From Sinorhizobium chiapasense (GTDB lineage Bacteria; Pseudomonadota; Alphaproteobacteria; Rhizobiales; Rhizobiaceae): DNA of 64,000 bases. The notes under the pieces were generated by a model, which saw only the letters and a list, made by a program, of their open reading frames with translations, did not search any database and had not been told where the DNA came from. How positions within the stretch are numbered: the stretch's first letter is position 1; the number at the start of each line of letters is the position of its first letter. A program made the position numbers and the translations under genes. Positions 15,752 to 23,656 of this stretch are shown piece by piece. The stretch is taken from the NCBI RefSeq assembly GCF_036488675.1, contig NZ_CP133148.1, positions 3,370,001 to 3,434,000 on the forward strand, given 5' to 3'.

Positions 15752-17209
15752 ATGGCAGATTCAGCAGTCCGGGTGCGCATTGCACCCTCTCCTACCGGCG
15801 AACCGCATGTCGGCACAGCCTATATTGCGCTGTTCAACTATCTCTTTGCAAAGAAGCACGGCGGCGAGTTCATCCTGCGCATCGAGGACACAGACGCGAC
15901 GCGCTCGACGCCGGAGTTCGAACAGAAGGTGCTCGACGCGCTGAAATGGTGTGGGCTGAAGTGGTCCGAAGGTCCCGATATCGGTGGCCCGTACGGGCCC
16001 TATCGCCAGAGCGACCGCAAGGACATCTACAAGCCCTACGTCGAGAAGATCGTCGATAATGGCCACGGCTTCCGCTGCTTCTGCACGCCCGAACGGCTGG
16101 AGCAGATGCGCGAGGCGCAGCGCGCCGCCGGCAAGCCACCGAAGTATGACGGCCTGTGCCTTAGCCTCTCGGCCGAGGAGGTAACCACTCGCGTCGCCGC
16201 CGGCGAGCCGCATGTCGTGCGCATGAAGATCCCGACTGAAGGCTCGTGCAAGTTCCACGACGGCGTCTATGGCGACGTCGAGATTCCGTGGGACGCCGTC
16301 GACATGCAGGTCCTGCTCAAGGCCGACGGCATGCCGACCTACCACATGGCGAACGTCGTCGACGACCACCTGATGAAGATCACCCATGTCGCGCGCGGCG
16401 AGGAGTGGTTGGCTTCGGTGCCGAAGCACATCCTGATCTATCGGTATCTCGGCCTTGAGCCGCCGAAATTCATGCACCTGTCGCTGATGCGCAATGCCGA
16501 CAAGTCGAAGCTGTCGAAGCGCAAGAACCCGACTTCGATCTCCTACTACACGGCGCTCGGCTACCTGCCGGAAGCGCTGATGAACTTCCTCGGCCTCTTC
16601 TTCATCCAGATCGCCGAGGGCGAAGAACTCCTCTCGATGGACGAACTGGCGGAGAAGTTCGATCCCGAAAACCTCTCCAAGGCCGGCGCGATCTTCGATA
16701 TCCAGAAGCTCGACTGGCTGAACGCGCGCTGGATCCGCGAAAAGCTCTCCGAGGAAGACTTCGCCGCACGGATCTTCGCCTGGGCGGCGGAAAACGATCG
16801 CCTCAAGGAGGGCCTGAAGCTCGCCCAGTCGCGCATTTCGAAGCTCGGCGAACTGCCCGACCTCACCGCCTTCCTGTTTAAGTCGGATCTCGGCCTGCAG
16901 CCAGCGGCTTTTGCCGGCGTGAAGGCCTCGCCGGAAGAACTGCTCGAGATCCTCAATACCGTTCAGCCGGATCTTGAAAAGATCCTCGAATGGAACAAGG
17001 AATCGATCGAAGCGGAACTGCGCGCGGTCGCCGAGCGCATGGGCAAGAAGCTGAAGGCCATCGTCGCGCCGCTCTTCGTCGCCGTGTCGGGCTCGCAGCG
17101 CTCGCTGCCGCTGTTCGATTCGATGGAACTGCTCGGCCGCGCGGTCGTGCGCCAGCGCCTGAAGGTCGCCGCCCAGGTGGTCGCGTCGATGGCGGGCAGC
17201 GGAAAGTAA
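15752..17209 (+). CDS. gltX: Glutamyl-tRNA synthetase
   Basis: Class I synthetase charging tRNA-Glu, and in organisms with GatCAB often tRNA-Gln too. The 485-residue protein has the HIGH-equivalent APSPTGEPHVGTAYIALFNY at residues about 10-29, FILRIEDTDATRS, the zinc-region variant YDGLC, and the KMSKS-equivalent DKSKLSKRKNP around residues 250-260. The C-terminal all-helical anticodon-binding part follows. Rhizobia commonly carry two gltX paralogues with different tRNA preference; which one this is cannot be decided here. It is followed after 10 nt by lysS, so the two synthetases are co-transcribed. Confidence 0.96.
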   Translation: MADSAVRVRIAPSPTGEPHVGTAYIALFNYLFAKKHGGEFILRIEDTDATRSTPEFEQKVLDALKWCGLKWSEGPDIGGPYGPYRQSDRKDIYKPYVEKIVDNGHGFRCFCTPERLEQMREAQRAAGKPPKYDGLCLSLSAEEVTTRVAAGEPHVVRMKIPTEGSCKFHDGVYGDVEIPWDAVDMQVLLKADGMPTYHMANVVDDHLMKITHVARGEEWLASVPKHILIYRYLGLEPPKFMHLSLMRNADKSKLSKRKNPTSISYYTALGYLPEALMNFLGLFFIQIAEGEELLSMDELAEKFDPENLSKAGAIFDIQKLDWLNARWIREKLSEEDFAARIFAWAAENDRLKEGLKLAQSRISKLGELPDLTAFLFKSDLGLQPAAFAGVKASPEELLEILNTVQPDLEKILEWNKESIEAELRAVAERMGKKLKAIVAPLFVAVSGSQRSLPLFDSMELLGRAVVRQRLKVAAQVVASMAGSGK

Positions 17210-17219
17210 GGACAGGACC

Positions 17220-18716
17220 ATGAACGAGAAGACAGCAACGGCCAGCCTTTCCTCCGACGCTACCGAAGTACGCGCACAGAAGCTGAAGCTGCTGCGCGAG
17301 CAGATCGGCGATGTCTATCCGGCGCATTTCCACCGGACGATGACCAACGCGGAACTCGCGGCGAAATATGAGGGCCTGGAGCCGGACACGGAAACGCAGG
17401 ACGTCGTGACCGTCGCCGGCCGCGTCTTTTCCTCGCGCAACTCCGGCATGTTCATGGATATCCATGACGCTTCCGGCAAGATCCAGATTTTCTCGCACAA
17501 GGACACGACGCCGGAAGAGGCGCGGGCGCTGCTGCCGATGATCGACATCGGCGATATCATCGGCGTTACGGGCGTTGTCCGCCGCACCAAGCGCGGCGAG
17601 CTGACGATCAACGCGCATGCAATCACGATGCTGACCAAGTCGCTGCTGCCGATGCCGGAGAAGTGGCATGGCCTCTCGGACATCGAGCTGCGCTACCGCA
17701 AGCGCCATCTCGACATCATGACCAACGAGGAGTCGAAGCTCCGCTTCCGGCAGCGCAGCCGCATCGTATCGGGCATCCGCCGCTTCATGGAGAATGACGG
17801 CTTCATGGAAGTCGAGACGCCGATGCTGCATTCGGTCTACGGCGGCGCAACCGCCGAGCCCTTCAAGACGCATCACAACACGCTGAAGCTCGACATGTAT
17901 CTGCGCATCGCGCCGGAACTGTACCTGAAGCGTACGCTGGTCTCGGGGCTGACCGATAAGGTCTTCGAGATCAACCGCAACTTCCGCAACGAAGGCGTCT
18001 CCACCCGGCATAATCCGGAATTCACGATGATGGAGTGCTACTGGGCCTATGCCGACTACGAGGACATCATGGACCTCGTCGAGCGGCTGTTCGCCGAACT
18101 GGCGATCTCGATCCACGGCACGACGGAATTCACCTACGGCGACAAGGAGATCTCTTTCAAGGGTCCGTTCCGCCGAGTACCAATGCCGGACGCCGTCAAA
18201 GAGGTGACCGGCATCGACTTCCTGGCGATGAAGACCGACGAGGAAGCGCGCGCCGCGACCGGGGCCTCCGGCTTCGAGGTCGAGAAGGACTGGACCTGGG
18301 GTGAATGCCTCGCCTTCGTCTTCGAGGAGAAGGTCGAACCGACGTTGATCCAGCCGGCCCACGTCACGCATTTCCCGAAGGACATCTCGCCCTTCGCCAA
18401 GGAGGTTCCGGGCGAGCCTCGCCTCGTCGAGCGTTTCGAGACCTATTGCAACACCTGGGAACTCGGCAACGCCTTCTCGGAACTCAACGATCCGGAAGAG
18501 CAGCGCGCCCGCATGGTCGAGCAGCTCTGGCAGGCACACGCGCGCGGCGAACTGGAAAAGCAGCTCGACGACGAATTCCTCGATGCGATCGACCAGGGCA
18601 TGCCGCCGGCCGGCGGCCTCGGCATCGGCGTCGACCGGCTGATCATGCTTCTGACCAATGCACCGTCGATCCGCGACGTTATCCTGTTCCCGGCCCGACG
18701 CCACAAGGCCGATTAG
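17220..18716 (+). CDS. lysS: Lysyl-tRNA synthetase, class II
   Basis: A 498-residue class II enzyme. An N-terminal OB-fold anticodon domain (VTVAGRVFSSRNSGMFMDIH) is followed by the catalytic core: motif 1 region RFMENDGFMEVETPMLH, motif 2 FRNEGVSTRHNPEFTMMECY and motif 3 GGLGIGVDRLIMLLTNAPSI. Many alphaproteobacteria use the unrelated class I LysK instead. The class II type beside gltX is, as I recall, the arrangement in Sinorhizobium. A rho-independent terminator follows within 30 bp, which closes the two-gene operon. Confidence 0.95.
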   Translation: MNEKTATASLSSDATEVRAQKLKLLREQIGDVYPAHFHRTMTNAELAAKYEGLEPDTETQDVVTVAGRVFSSRNSGMFMDIHDASGKIQIFSHKDTTPEEARALLPMIDIGDIIGVTGVVRRTKRGELTINAHAITMLTKSLLPMPEKWHGLSDIELRYRKRHLDIMTNEESKLRFRQRSRIVSGIRRFMENDGFMEVETPMLHSVYGGATAEPFKTHHNTLKLDMYLRIAPELYLKRTLVSGLTDKVFEINRNFRNEGVSTRHNPEFTMMECYWAYADYEDIMDLVERLFAELAISIHGTTEFTYGDKEISFKGPFRRVPMPDAVKEVTGIDFLAMKTDEEARAATGASGFEVEKDWTWGECLAFVFEEKVEPTLIQPAHVTHFPKDISPFAKEVPGEPRLVERFETYCNTWELGNAFSELNDPEEQRARMVEQLWQAHARGELEKQLDDEFLDAIDQGMPPAGGLGIGVDRLIMLLTNAPSIRDVILFPARRHKAD

Positions 18717-18742
18717 ACAGCAAAAGAACCCTCAACACGCGC

Positions 18743-18774
18743 AAAGCCCGCCTCTCATCCGGCGGGCTTTTTGC
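18743..18774 (+). terminator. Rho-independent terminator after lysS
   Basis: AAAGCCCGCC pairs with GGCGGGCTTT around an 8-nt loop, followed by TTGC. It begins 26 bp after the lysS stop and also precedes the converging stop of the next gene on the other strand. Confidence 0.85.
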
Positions 18775-18794
18775 TTCTGTCCCGAAGGATTGCC

Positions 18795-19421
18795 TTAATG
18801 ACCGGCCGGCGCCTCGGCAGCTCCGTCGGCCTCCGCGCCTTCCGCTGCCGCCGCAGACGGATCGATGCAAAGCGAACGATCTTCCATGGCGCTCATCAGG
18901 GCGCGCACCTCGTCAAGCTCGAGCCGAACGGTCTTGCCGTGGAACATGCCGGAGGCGCTCGCGGCCCCGTCGTTGTAGGAAGCGCGGAACGGCTCTTCCA
19001 TCCCCCTGACACTCTGGGGGCCGGGAGCAAAAAGAACCTCGGCACCGATGGCGCCGCCGCGCACCGCAGCGCGCTCCTCCGGTCCCGCCGCGTCGAGCAC
19101 GACGACCTGGTAGAGGTCGGCCTTCTCCTTGTGCGATAGCGCACCGACCACACGCAGCGCCGTCCTGACGCGATCCGGTCCGCTCGCCCTGTCGGTCTTT
19201 ACATGCATCCTGACCCAGCGCTGGCCTTTATGATCGAGCTTCAGCGTCCGGATCGTCGTACATTCGAGCCCGGATGGCGACGGCTCGGCGAGACGGGACA
19301 TAAGTCTGTCGCGACCGACATAGACGGCGGCACCACCGGATGCCGCCGAAACACTGAGCGCGGCGGACAGGATGACCACCAGCCTTTTGGAAGGACCCAA
19401 TCTGCCGAAAATAGCCTTCAC
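18795..19421 (-). CDS. Conserved hypothetical membrane-anchored protein
   Basis: I do not recognise a family. With GTG 19419-19421 as start (GGAG 6 nt upstream) it is a 208-residue protein. It has a basic N-terminus, one hydrophobic segment (RLVVILSAALSVSAASGGAAV, about residues 13-33) that could be an uncleaved anchor or signal, a periplasmic alpha/beta region, and an Ala/Glu-rich tail (AAAAEGAEADGAAEAPAGH). The body contains the pairs LDHKGQRWVRMHVKTDR and YQVVVLDAAGPEERAA. A longer GTG start at 19478 is possible. It converges with lysS across the terminator and shows no operon partner. Confidence 0.65.
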   Translation of the reverse strand: MKAIFGRLGPSKRLVVILSAALSVSAASGGAAVYVGRDRLMSRLAEPSPSGLECTTIRTLKLDHKGQRWVRMHVKTDRASGPDRVRTALRVVGALSHKEKADLYQVVVLDAAGPEERAAVRGGAIGAEVLFAPGPQSVRGMEEPFRASYNDGAASASGMFHGKTVRLELDEVRALMSAMEDRSLCIDPSAAAAEGAEADGAAEAPAGH

Positions 19422-19636
19422 CCGCGGCTCCGCTGTCGTCTTCAAAATTGCAAAGAAAAGCCCGCAGGCCGTTGCCACGATAGGTCAACGACCTTTCGGA
19501 AAGTTTAAATCCGTTCAGCCGGATGCTCCGCGGCGGCCGTTGATGGCGACCGATCGCACGCAGGCCTTGCTCTCGCGCCGGCCTCAACTAAAAGGGATGC
19601 CGCAAATACTTCCGTTGCGAGGGGACTGGCCGGATC

Positions 19637-19792
19637 ATGGCGCGTGTTGGAATAGTTGGAGCAGGCATCGTCGGTTGTGCATCGGTGGTCCATCCCATAG
19701 CCGAGGGTCGCGAGATGGCCGTTTTTCGAGAAGGCGCTTTCCGCGATCACCGGTCGTGGTCGCGAACTGCTCTCGACGGGCAAAAGCGTTGA
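19637..19792 (+). pseudogene. N-terminal remnant of an FAD-dependent amino-acid oxidase/dehydrogenase (DadA-like)
   Basis: ATG 19637 opens a 51-codon frame starting MARVGIVGAGIVGCAS, which is the GxGxxG dinucleotide-binding motif at the very start of DadA-type FAD oxidoreductases. It continues through EGREMAVFREGAF, matching the usual second beta strand ending in an acidic FAD-ribose contact region, then loses similarity and stops at 19790-19792. No downstream catalytic domain exists before the nucleoside hydrolase at 19872. It is read as a truncated, decaying gene. The alternative, a real 51-residue peptide, is unlikely because the motif alone has no fold. Confidence 0.7.
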
Positions 19793-19871
19793 TTTGATAC
19801 CTTTCGCCGCTTTTCAATAGGGCGGCGTTCTCACCTTCCTCATCCCACCTCCAAAAAGAAAAGAAGAACAC

Positions 19872-20825
19872 ATGCACAAGGTTGTTTTCGATACGGATCC
19901 CGGCGTCGACGACGCGATGGCGCTTCTCTTCCTGCACCGCCACCCGGATATCGATCTCATCGGCATAACTTCCGTTTTCGGCAATGCCTCGGTCGAGACG
20001 ACGACGCGCAACGCGCTCTTCCTGAAACAGGCGTGGAACATCGCGGCGCCGGTCGCCAGGGGGCTTGGCGAGACCTTTAATCACGGCCGCCCGCATGTCG
20101 GCTGGCCGACTGGCATCCATGGCGACGACGGGCTCGGCAATATCGACGTGCCGGAAAAGATCGACCTGCCGCTCGACCCCCGTCCGGCACATCGTTTCAT
20201 CATAGACACGGTGCGCGCCAATCCCGGCGAGGTGACGCTCATCGCCGTAGGACGGATGACCAATCTGGCGCTGGCGCTGCGCGACGATCCGGAAGTCGCC
20301 GCGCTGGTCAAGGACGTCGTGATCATGGGCGGCGCCTTCGACGTTCCCGGCAACATCACGCCGGCGGCGGAAGCCAACATCCACGGCGACCCGGAAGCAG
20401 CCGACGTGGTGATGACGGCGCCCTGGCCCGTCACAGTCATCGGCCTCGACGTGACCACCCGGACGGTGATGACGCGGGCCATGCTGGTCGATATCGCCGA
20501 GCGCGGCGGAGCGCCGGCAAAGCTTCTCTCCGACATCTCGCAGTTCTACATCACCTTTTACGAACAGCACGTCGAAGACGGCATGATCGTCCATGACAGC
20601 TGCGCCTGCGCCTATGTCGTTGCGCCGGAATTGTTCCGCACCCGCAGCGGCTCCGTCCGTGTCATCTGCGGTGGCATCGCCGACGGGCAGACGATCCAGA
20701 AGCCGGATGCGCGCCTGTTCCCGCCGAGCCCGTGGGACGGGCTTCCGAGCCAGAAGGTCTGCACCGGCATCGATGCCGAGGGCGTGCTTAAACTGATCGC
20801 CGATACGCTCTCGCTAAGCCATTAA
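19872..20825 (+). CDS. Nucleoside hydrolase (inosine/uridine-preferring type)
   Basis: Hydrolyses the N-glycosidic bond of ribonucleosides to base and ribose for salvage. The 317-residue protein starts with the calcium-binding signature VVFDTDPGVDDAMALLFL (residues about 4-21), followed by the family segments ITSVFGNASVETTTRNALFL, VIMGGAFDVPGNITPAAEAN and GDPEAADVV. The C-terminal HDSCACAYVVAPELF region supplies the last metal-ligand Asp and a substrate His. It stands alone, downstream of the FAD-oxidase fragment. Base preference cannot be read from sequence. Confidence 0.93.
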   Translation: MHKVVFDTDPGVDDAMALLFLHRHPDIDLIGITSVFGNASVETTTRNALFLKQAWNIAAPVARGLGETFNHGRPHVGWPTGIHGDDGLGNIDVPEKIDLPLDPRPAHRFIIDTVRANPGEVTLIAVGRMTNLALALRDDPEVAALVKDVVIMGGAFDVPGNITPAAEANIHGDPEAADVVMTAPWPVTVIGLDVTTRTVMTRAMLVDIAERGGAPAKLLSDISQFYITFYEQHVEDGMIVHDSCACAYVVAPELFRTRSGSVRVICGGIADGQTIQKPDARLFPPSPWDGLPSQKVCTGIDAEGVLKLIADTLSLSH

Positions 20826-20904
20826 CGCGCGACTCGGGCGCGGACGGCGAAAATCTTGTCCCGCATAGCTGGCAGACGCGCATCTGCCGGCTATCTTTGT
20901 CTGC

Positions 20905-21915
20905 ATGAGACCAGACAACCTGCTCTATCCAGCCCCCAAGGGACTCTACTGCGAGAAAGGCGACTTCTACATCGACCCGGTTCAACCGGTCGAACGGGCG
21001 CTCATCACGCACGGCCATGCCGATCATGCCCGCGCGGGACACGCCCTTGTTCTCGCGACGCGTGAGACGCTGGACATTATGCGCATCCGCTACGGCGATG
21101 GCTTTTGCGGTGCAAGCCAAATCGCCCCCTTCGGCGAAACGATCACCGTCAATGGTGTGACCGTCCGTTTTCATCCGGCCGGCCATGTGCTCGGCTCGGC
21201 GCAGATCGCCGTCGAAGCGGATGGAACGCGGATCGTCGTCTCCGGCGACTACAAACGGCAGCCGGACCGGACCTGCCGGGCTTTCGAGCCGGTCCGCTGC
21301 GACGTCTTCATCACCGAGGCAACCTTCGGCCTCCCGGTCTTTCATCACCCCGACGACAGCGCCGAGATCGCTCGGCTGCTGATGTCGCTAAGGCAGTTTC
21401 CCGAGCGCGCTCACATGGTCGGTGCCTATGCGCTCGGCAAGGCGCAGAGGGTCATCGCCCTCCTGCGTCAGCACGGCTATGACGAGCCGATCCACATCCA
21501 CGGGGCGCTCGCGAAACTGTGTGAGTACTACCAGAGCGAGGGCATCGATCTTGGCGAAATCCGCCCGGCGACGCTGACCGGCGAGAGCCGGCAGGATTTC
21601 GCCGGCGCCATCGTTATCGGCCCGCCCTCCGCCTTTGCCGACCGCTGGGCGCGGCGCTTCGCCGATCCCCTCGCCGTCTTCGCCTCCGGCTGGATGCTGA
21701 TCCGCCAGCGCGCCAAGCAACGCGGCGTCGAACTGCCCCTCGTCATTTCCGATCACTGCGACTGGGCGGAACTCACGGCAACGATACGCGAGATCGCGCC
21801 CGCCGAGGTCTGGGTGACGCATGGCCGCGAAGAGGCCCTGGTGCGCTGGTGCGAATTGCAGGGCATTCCGGCGCGTCCCCTTCACCTCGTCGGCTACGAC
21901 GACGAGGGAGAGTGA
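20905..21915 (+). CDS. Ligase-associated DNA exonuclease (metallo-beta-lactamase/beta-CASP-like fold)
   Basis: A 336-residue protein with the metallo-beta-lactamase signature ALITHGHADHARAGHALV around residues 31-48 and the later motif FHPAGHVLGSAQIAVEADGT, followed by VVSGDYKRQPDRTC (third metal motif). The C-terminal part resembles CPSF/SNM1-type nucleases and ends in the HGREEALVRWCELQGI region. It is known as the exonuclease partner of a bacterial ATP-dependent ligase and is encoded 5 nt before that ligase here. The pair is thought to act in end processing and joining during repair. Confidence 0.9.
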   Translation: MRPDNLLYPAPKGLYCEKGDFYIDPVQPVERALITHGHADHARAGHALVLATRETLDIMRIRYGDGFCGASQIAPFGETITVNGVTVRFHPAGHVLGSAQIAVEADGTRIVVSGDYKRQPDRTCRAFEPVRCDVFITEATFGLPVFHHPDDSAEIARLLMSLRQFPERAHMVGAYALGKAQRVIALLRQHGYDEPIHIHGALAKLCEYYQSEGIDLGEIRPATLTGESRQDFAGAIVIGPPSAFADRWARRFADPLAVFASGWMLIRQRAKQRGVELPLVISDHCDWAELTATIREIAPAEVWVTHGREEALVRWCELQGIPARPLHLVGYDDEGE

Positions 21916-21920
21916 GAGCC

Positions 21921-23540
21921 ATGAAGGCCTTCGCCGAATTGCTCGATCGGCTGGTTCTGACGCCGCAGCGAAATGCCAAGATCCGCTTGCTTGCGGACTA
22001 TTTTCGCGAGGCCGGCGACCCGAGCCGCGGCTACGCCCTTGCCGCGATCGCCGGTACGCTGACCCTCAATACGGTCAAGCCGCAACTGATCCGCGACCTC
22101 TTGCTCGAGCGCATGGACGACGTGCTGTTTCGCTATTCCTATGACTATGTCGGGGACCTCGCGGAAACCGTCTCGCTGGTCTGGGAGCCGCCACAGAAGC
22201 GAGTCGTCGCGGATATTTCGCTCGGAGACGTGGTCGAGCGGCTGCAGGTGGCCGGCCGGTCCGAGGTGCGATCGCTGGTCCGCGACATGCTCGATCAACT
22301 CGACACGTCGGGCCGCTTCGCGTTTCTGAAGCTCGTGACCGGGGGCCTCAGGATAGGCGTTTCGGCACGGCTGGCAAAACAGGCGCTGGCGGAAATGGGC
22401 GGCAAAGACGTCAGCGAGATAGAAACCCTCTGGCACGGTCTGACGCCGCCCTATCTGCCGCTTTTTCTCTGGCTCAGCGGCGAAGCGGACATGCCGGTCC
22501 TTAAGACGCCGGCGGTCTTCCATGCCGTCATGCTCGCCACACCGGTCGGCGAAGGCGATCTCGAAGGACTGGATCCGGCCGACTTCGCCGCCGAGTGGAA
22601 ATGGGACGGGATTCGCGTTCAGCTCGCGAATATCGGCGGCGTCCGACGGCTCTATTCACGCAGCGGCGACGAGATTTCCGGCGCCTTCCCGGAAATCCTC
22701 GACGCGGCCGACTTTGCCGGCGTCATCGACGGCGAACTGCTGGTGGGTGGGACGGCCCGCAGCAACCAGGCGACCGGCACTTTCGCCGACTTGCAGCAGC
22801 GCCTCAACCGTAAGACGGTCAGCCGCAAGATGCTCGAGGATTACCCCGCTTTCATTCGCGGCTACGACATCCTCTTTTCGGACGAACGGGACATCCGGAA
22901 CGAACCTTTCCAGGCCCGTCGCCAGGCCCTCGGTACCGTGATCGACGCGGCATCGCCGCAGCATTTCGACCTGTCGCCGCTCGTCCCTTTCTCGACCTGG
23001 GAGGAACTCGATCGGCTTCGTTCGAACCCGCCGGACCCGGTCATCGAAGGCGTCATGCTCAAGCGACTGGACTCTCCTTATGTCGCCGGCCGGGCGAAGG
23101 GACCCTGGTTCAAATGGAAGCGGGAGCCTTTCAATATCGACGCGGTGCTGATGTATGCGCAACGCGGCCACGGCAAACGGTCGAGCTACTATTCGGACTT
23201 CACCTTCGGCGTCTGGACGGAAAGCGACGGGCAAACCGTCCTGGTCCCGGTCGGCAAGGCCTATTTCGGCTTCACCGATGCCGAACTCGAAATTCTCGAC
23301 CGTTTCGTCCGCGACAATACGGTCGAGCGCTTCGGTCCGGTGCGGGCGGTGCGCGCCGAGCCCGATGCCGGCTTCGTCCTCGAGGTCGCTTTCGAAGGCC
23401 TGAACCGTTCCAGCCGGCACAAGTCGGGCGTCGCGATGCGCTTTCCGCGCATCGCCCGCCTGAGGGCGGATAAACTGCCGCGCGACGCCGACAGGCTCGA
23501 AACATTGCAGGCGATGATCGAGACGAAGGCACCGCGATAA
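21921..23540 (+). CDS. ATP-dependent DNA ligase (exonuclease-associated family)
   Basis: A 539-residue ligase. The N-terminal helical DNA-binding domain spans about residues 1-200. The nucleotidyltransferase core carries the adenylation motif EWKWDGIRVQL, with the nucleophilic lysine at residue 227, then motif III-like VIDGELLVG, motif IV-like region VIEGVMLKR and motif V KGPWFKWKREP. A C-terminal OB-fold follows. The ATG at 21921 (GAGAGTGAGAGCC upstream) lies 5 nt after the exonuclease stop. In many bacteria this pair sits with an Lhr-like helicase and a phosphoesterase; neither is next to it here. The main replicative NAD-dependent LigA would be elsewhere. Confidence 0.93.
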   Translation: MKAFAELLDRLVLTPQRNAKIRLLADYFREAGDPSRGYALAAIAGTLTLNTVKPQLIRDLLLERMDDVLFRYSYDYVGDLAETVSLVWEPPQKRVVADISLGDVVERLQVAGRSEVRSLVRDMLDQLDTSGRFAFLKLVTGGLRIGVSARLAKQALAEMGGKDVSEIETLWHGLTPPYLPLFLWLSGEADMPVLKTPAVFHAVMLATPVGEGDLEGLDPADFAAEWKWDGIRVQLANIGGVRRLYSRSGDEISGAFPEILDAADFAGVIDGELLVGGTARSNQATGTFADLQQRLNRKTVSRKMLEDYPAFIRGYDILFSDERDIRNEPFQARRQALGTVIDAASPQHFDLSPLVPFSTWEELDRLRSNPPDPVIEGVMLKRLDSPYVAGRAKGPWFKWKREPFNIDAVLMYAQRGHGKRSSYYSDFTFGVWTESDGQTVLVPVGKAYFGFTDAELEILDRFVRDNTVERFGPVRAVRAEPDAGFVLEVAFEGLNRSSRHKSGVAMRFPRIARLRADKLPRDADRLETLQAMIETKAPR

Positions 23541-23656
23541 CGAACAACGAGTCTTCGCAAGACGCAAGAATCGACCGATGCAAGGCAAGAATTGTTAAGA
23601 AGAATTTGTAATCATTCCGCAGATCTTCGCCGTATGCACCGTTCTGGGGTGACCTT

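Noticed and set aside
15019..15816. 265-codon minus-strand frame across the terC-gltX gap
   Set aside because: It overlaps terC and gltX antisense, has a basic low-complexity composition (Arg/Ser/Pro-rich), no ribosome site and no domain; typical of chance frames in GC-rich DNA.
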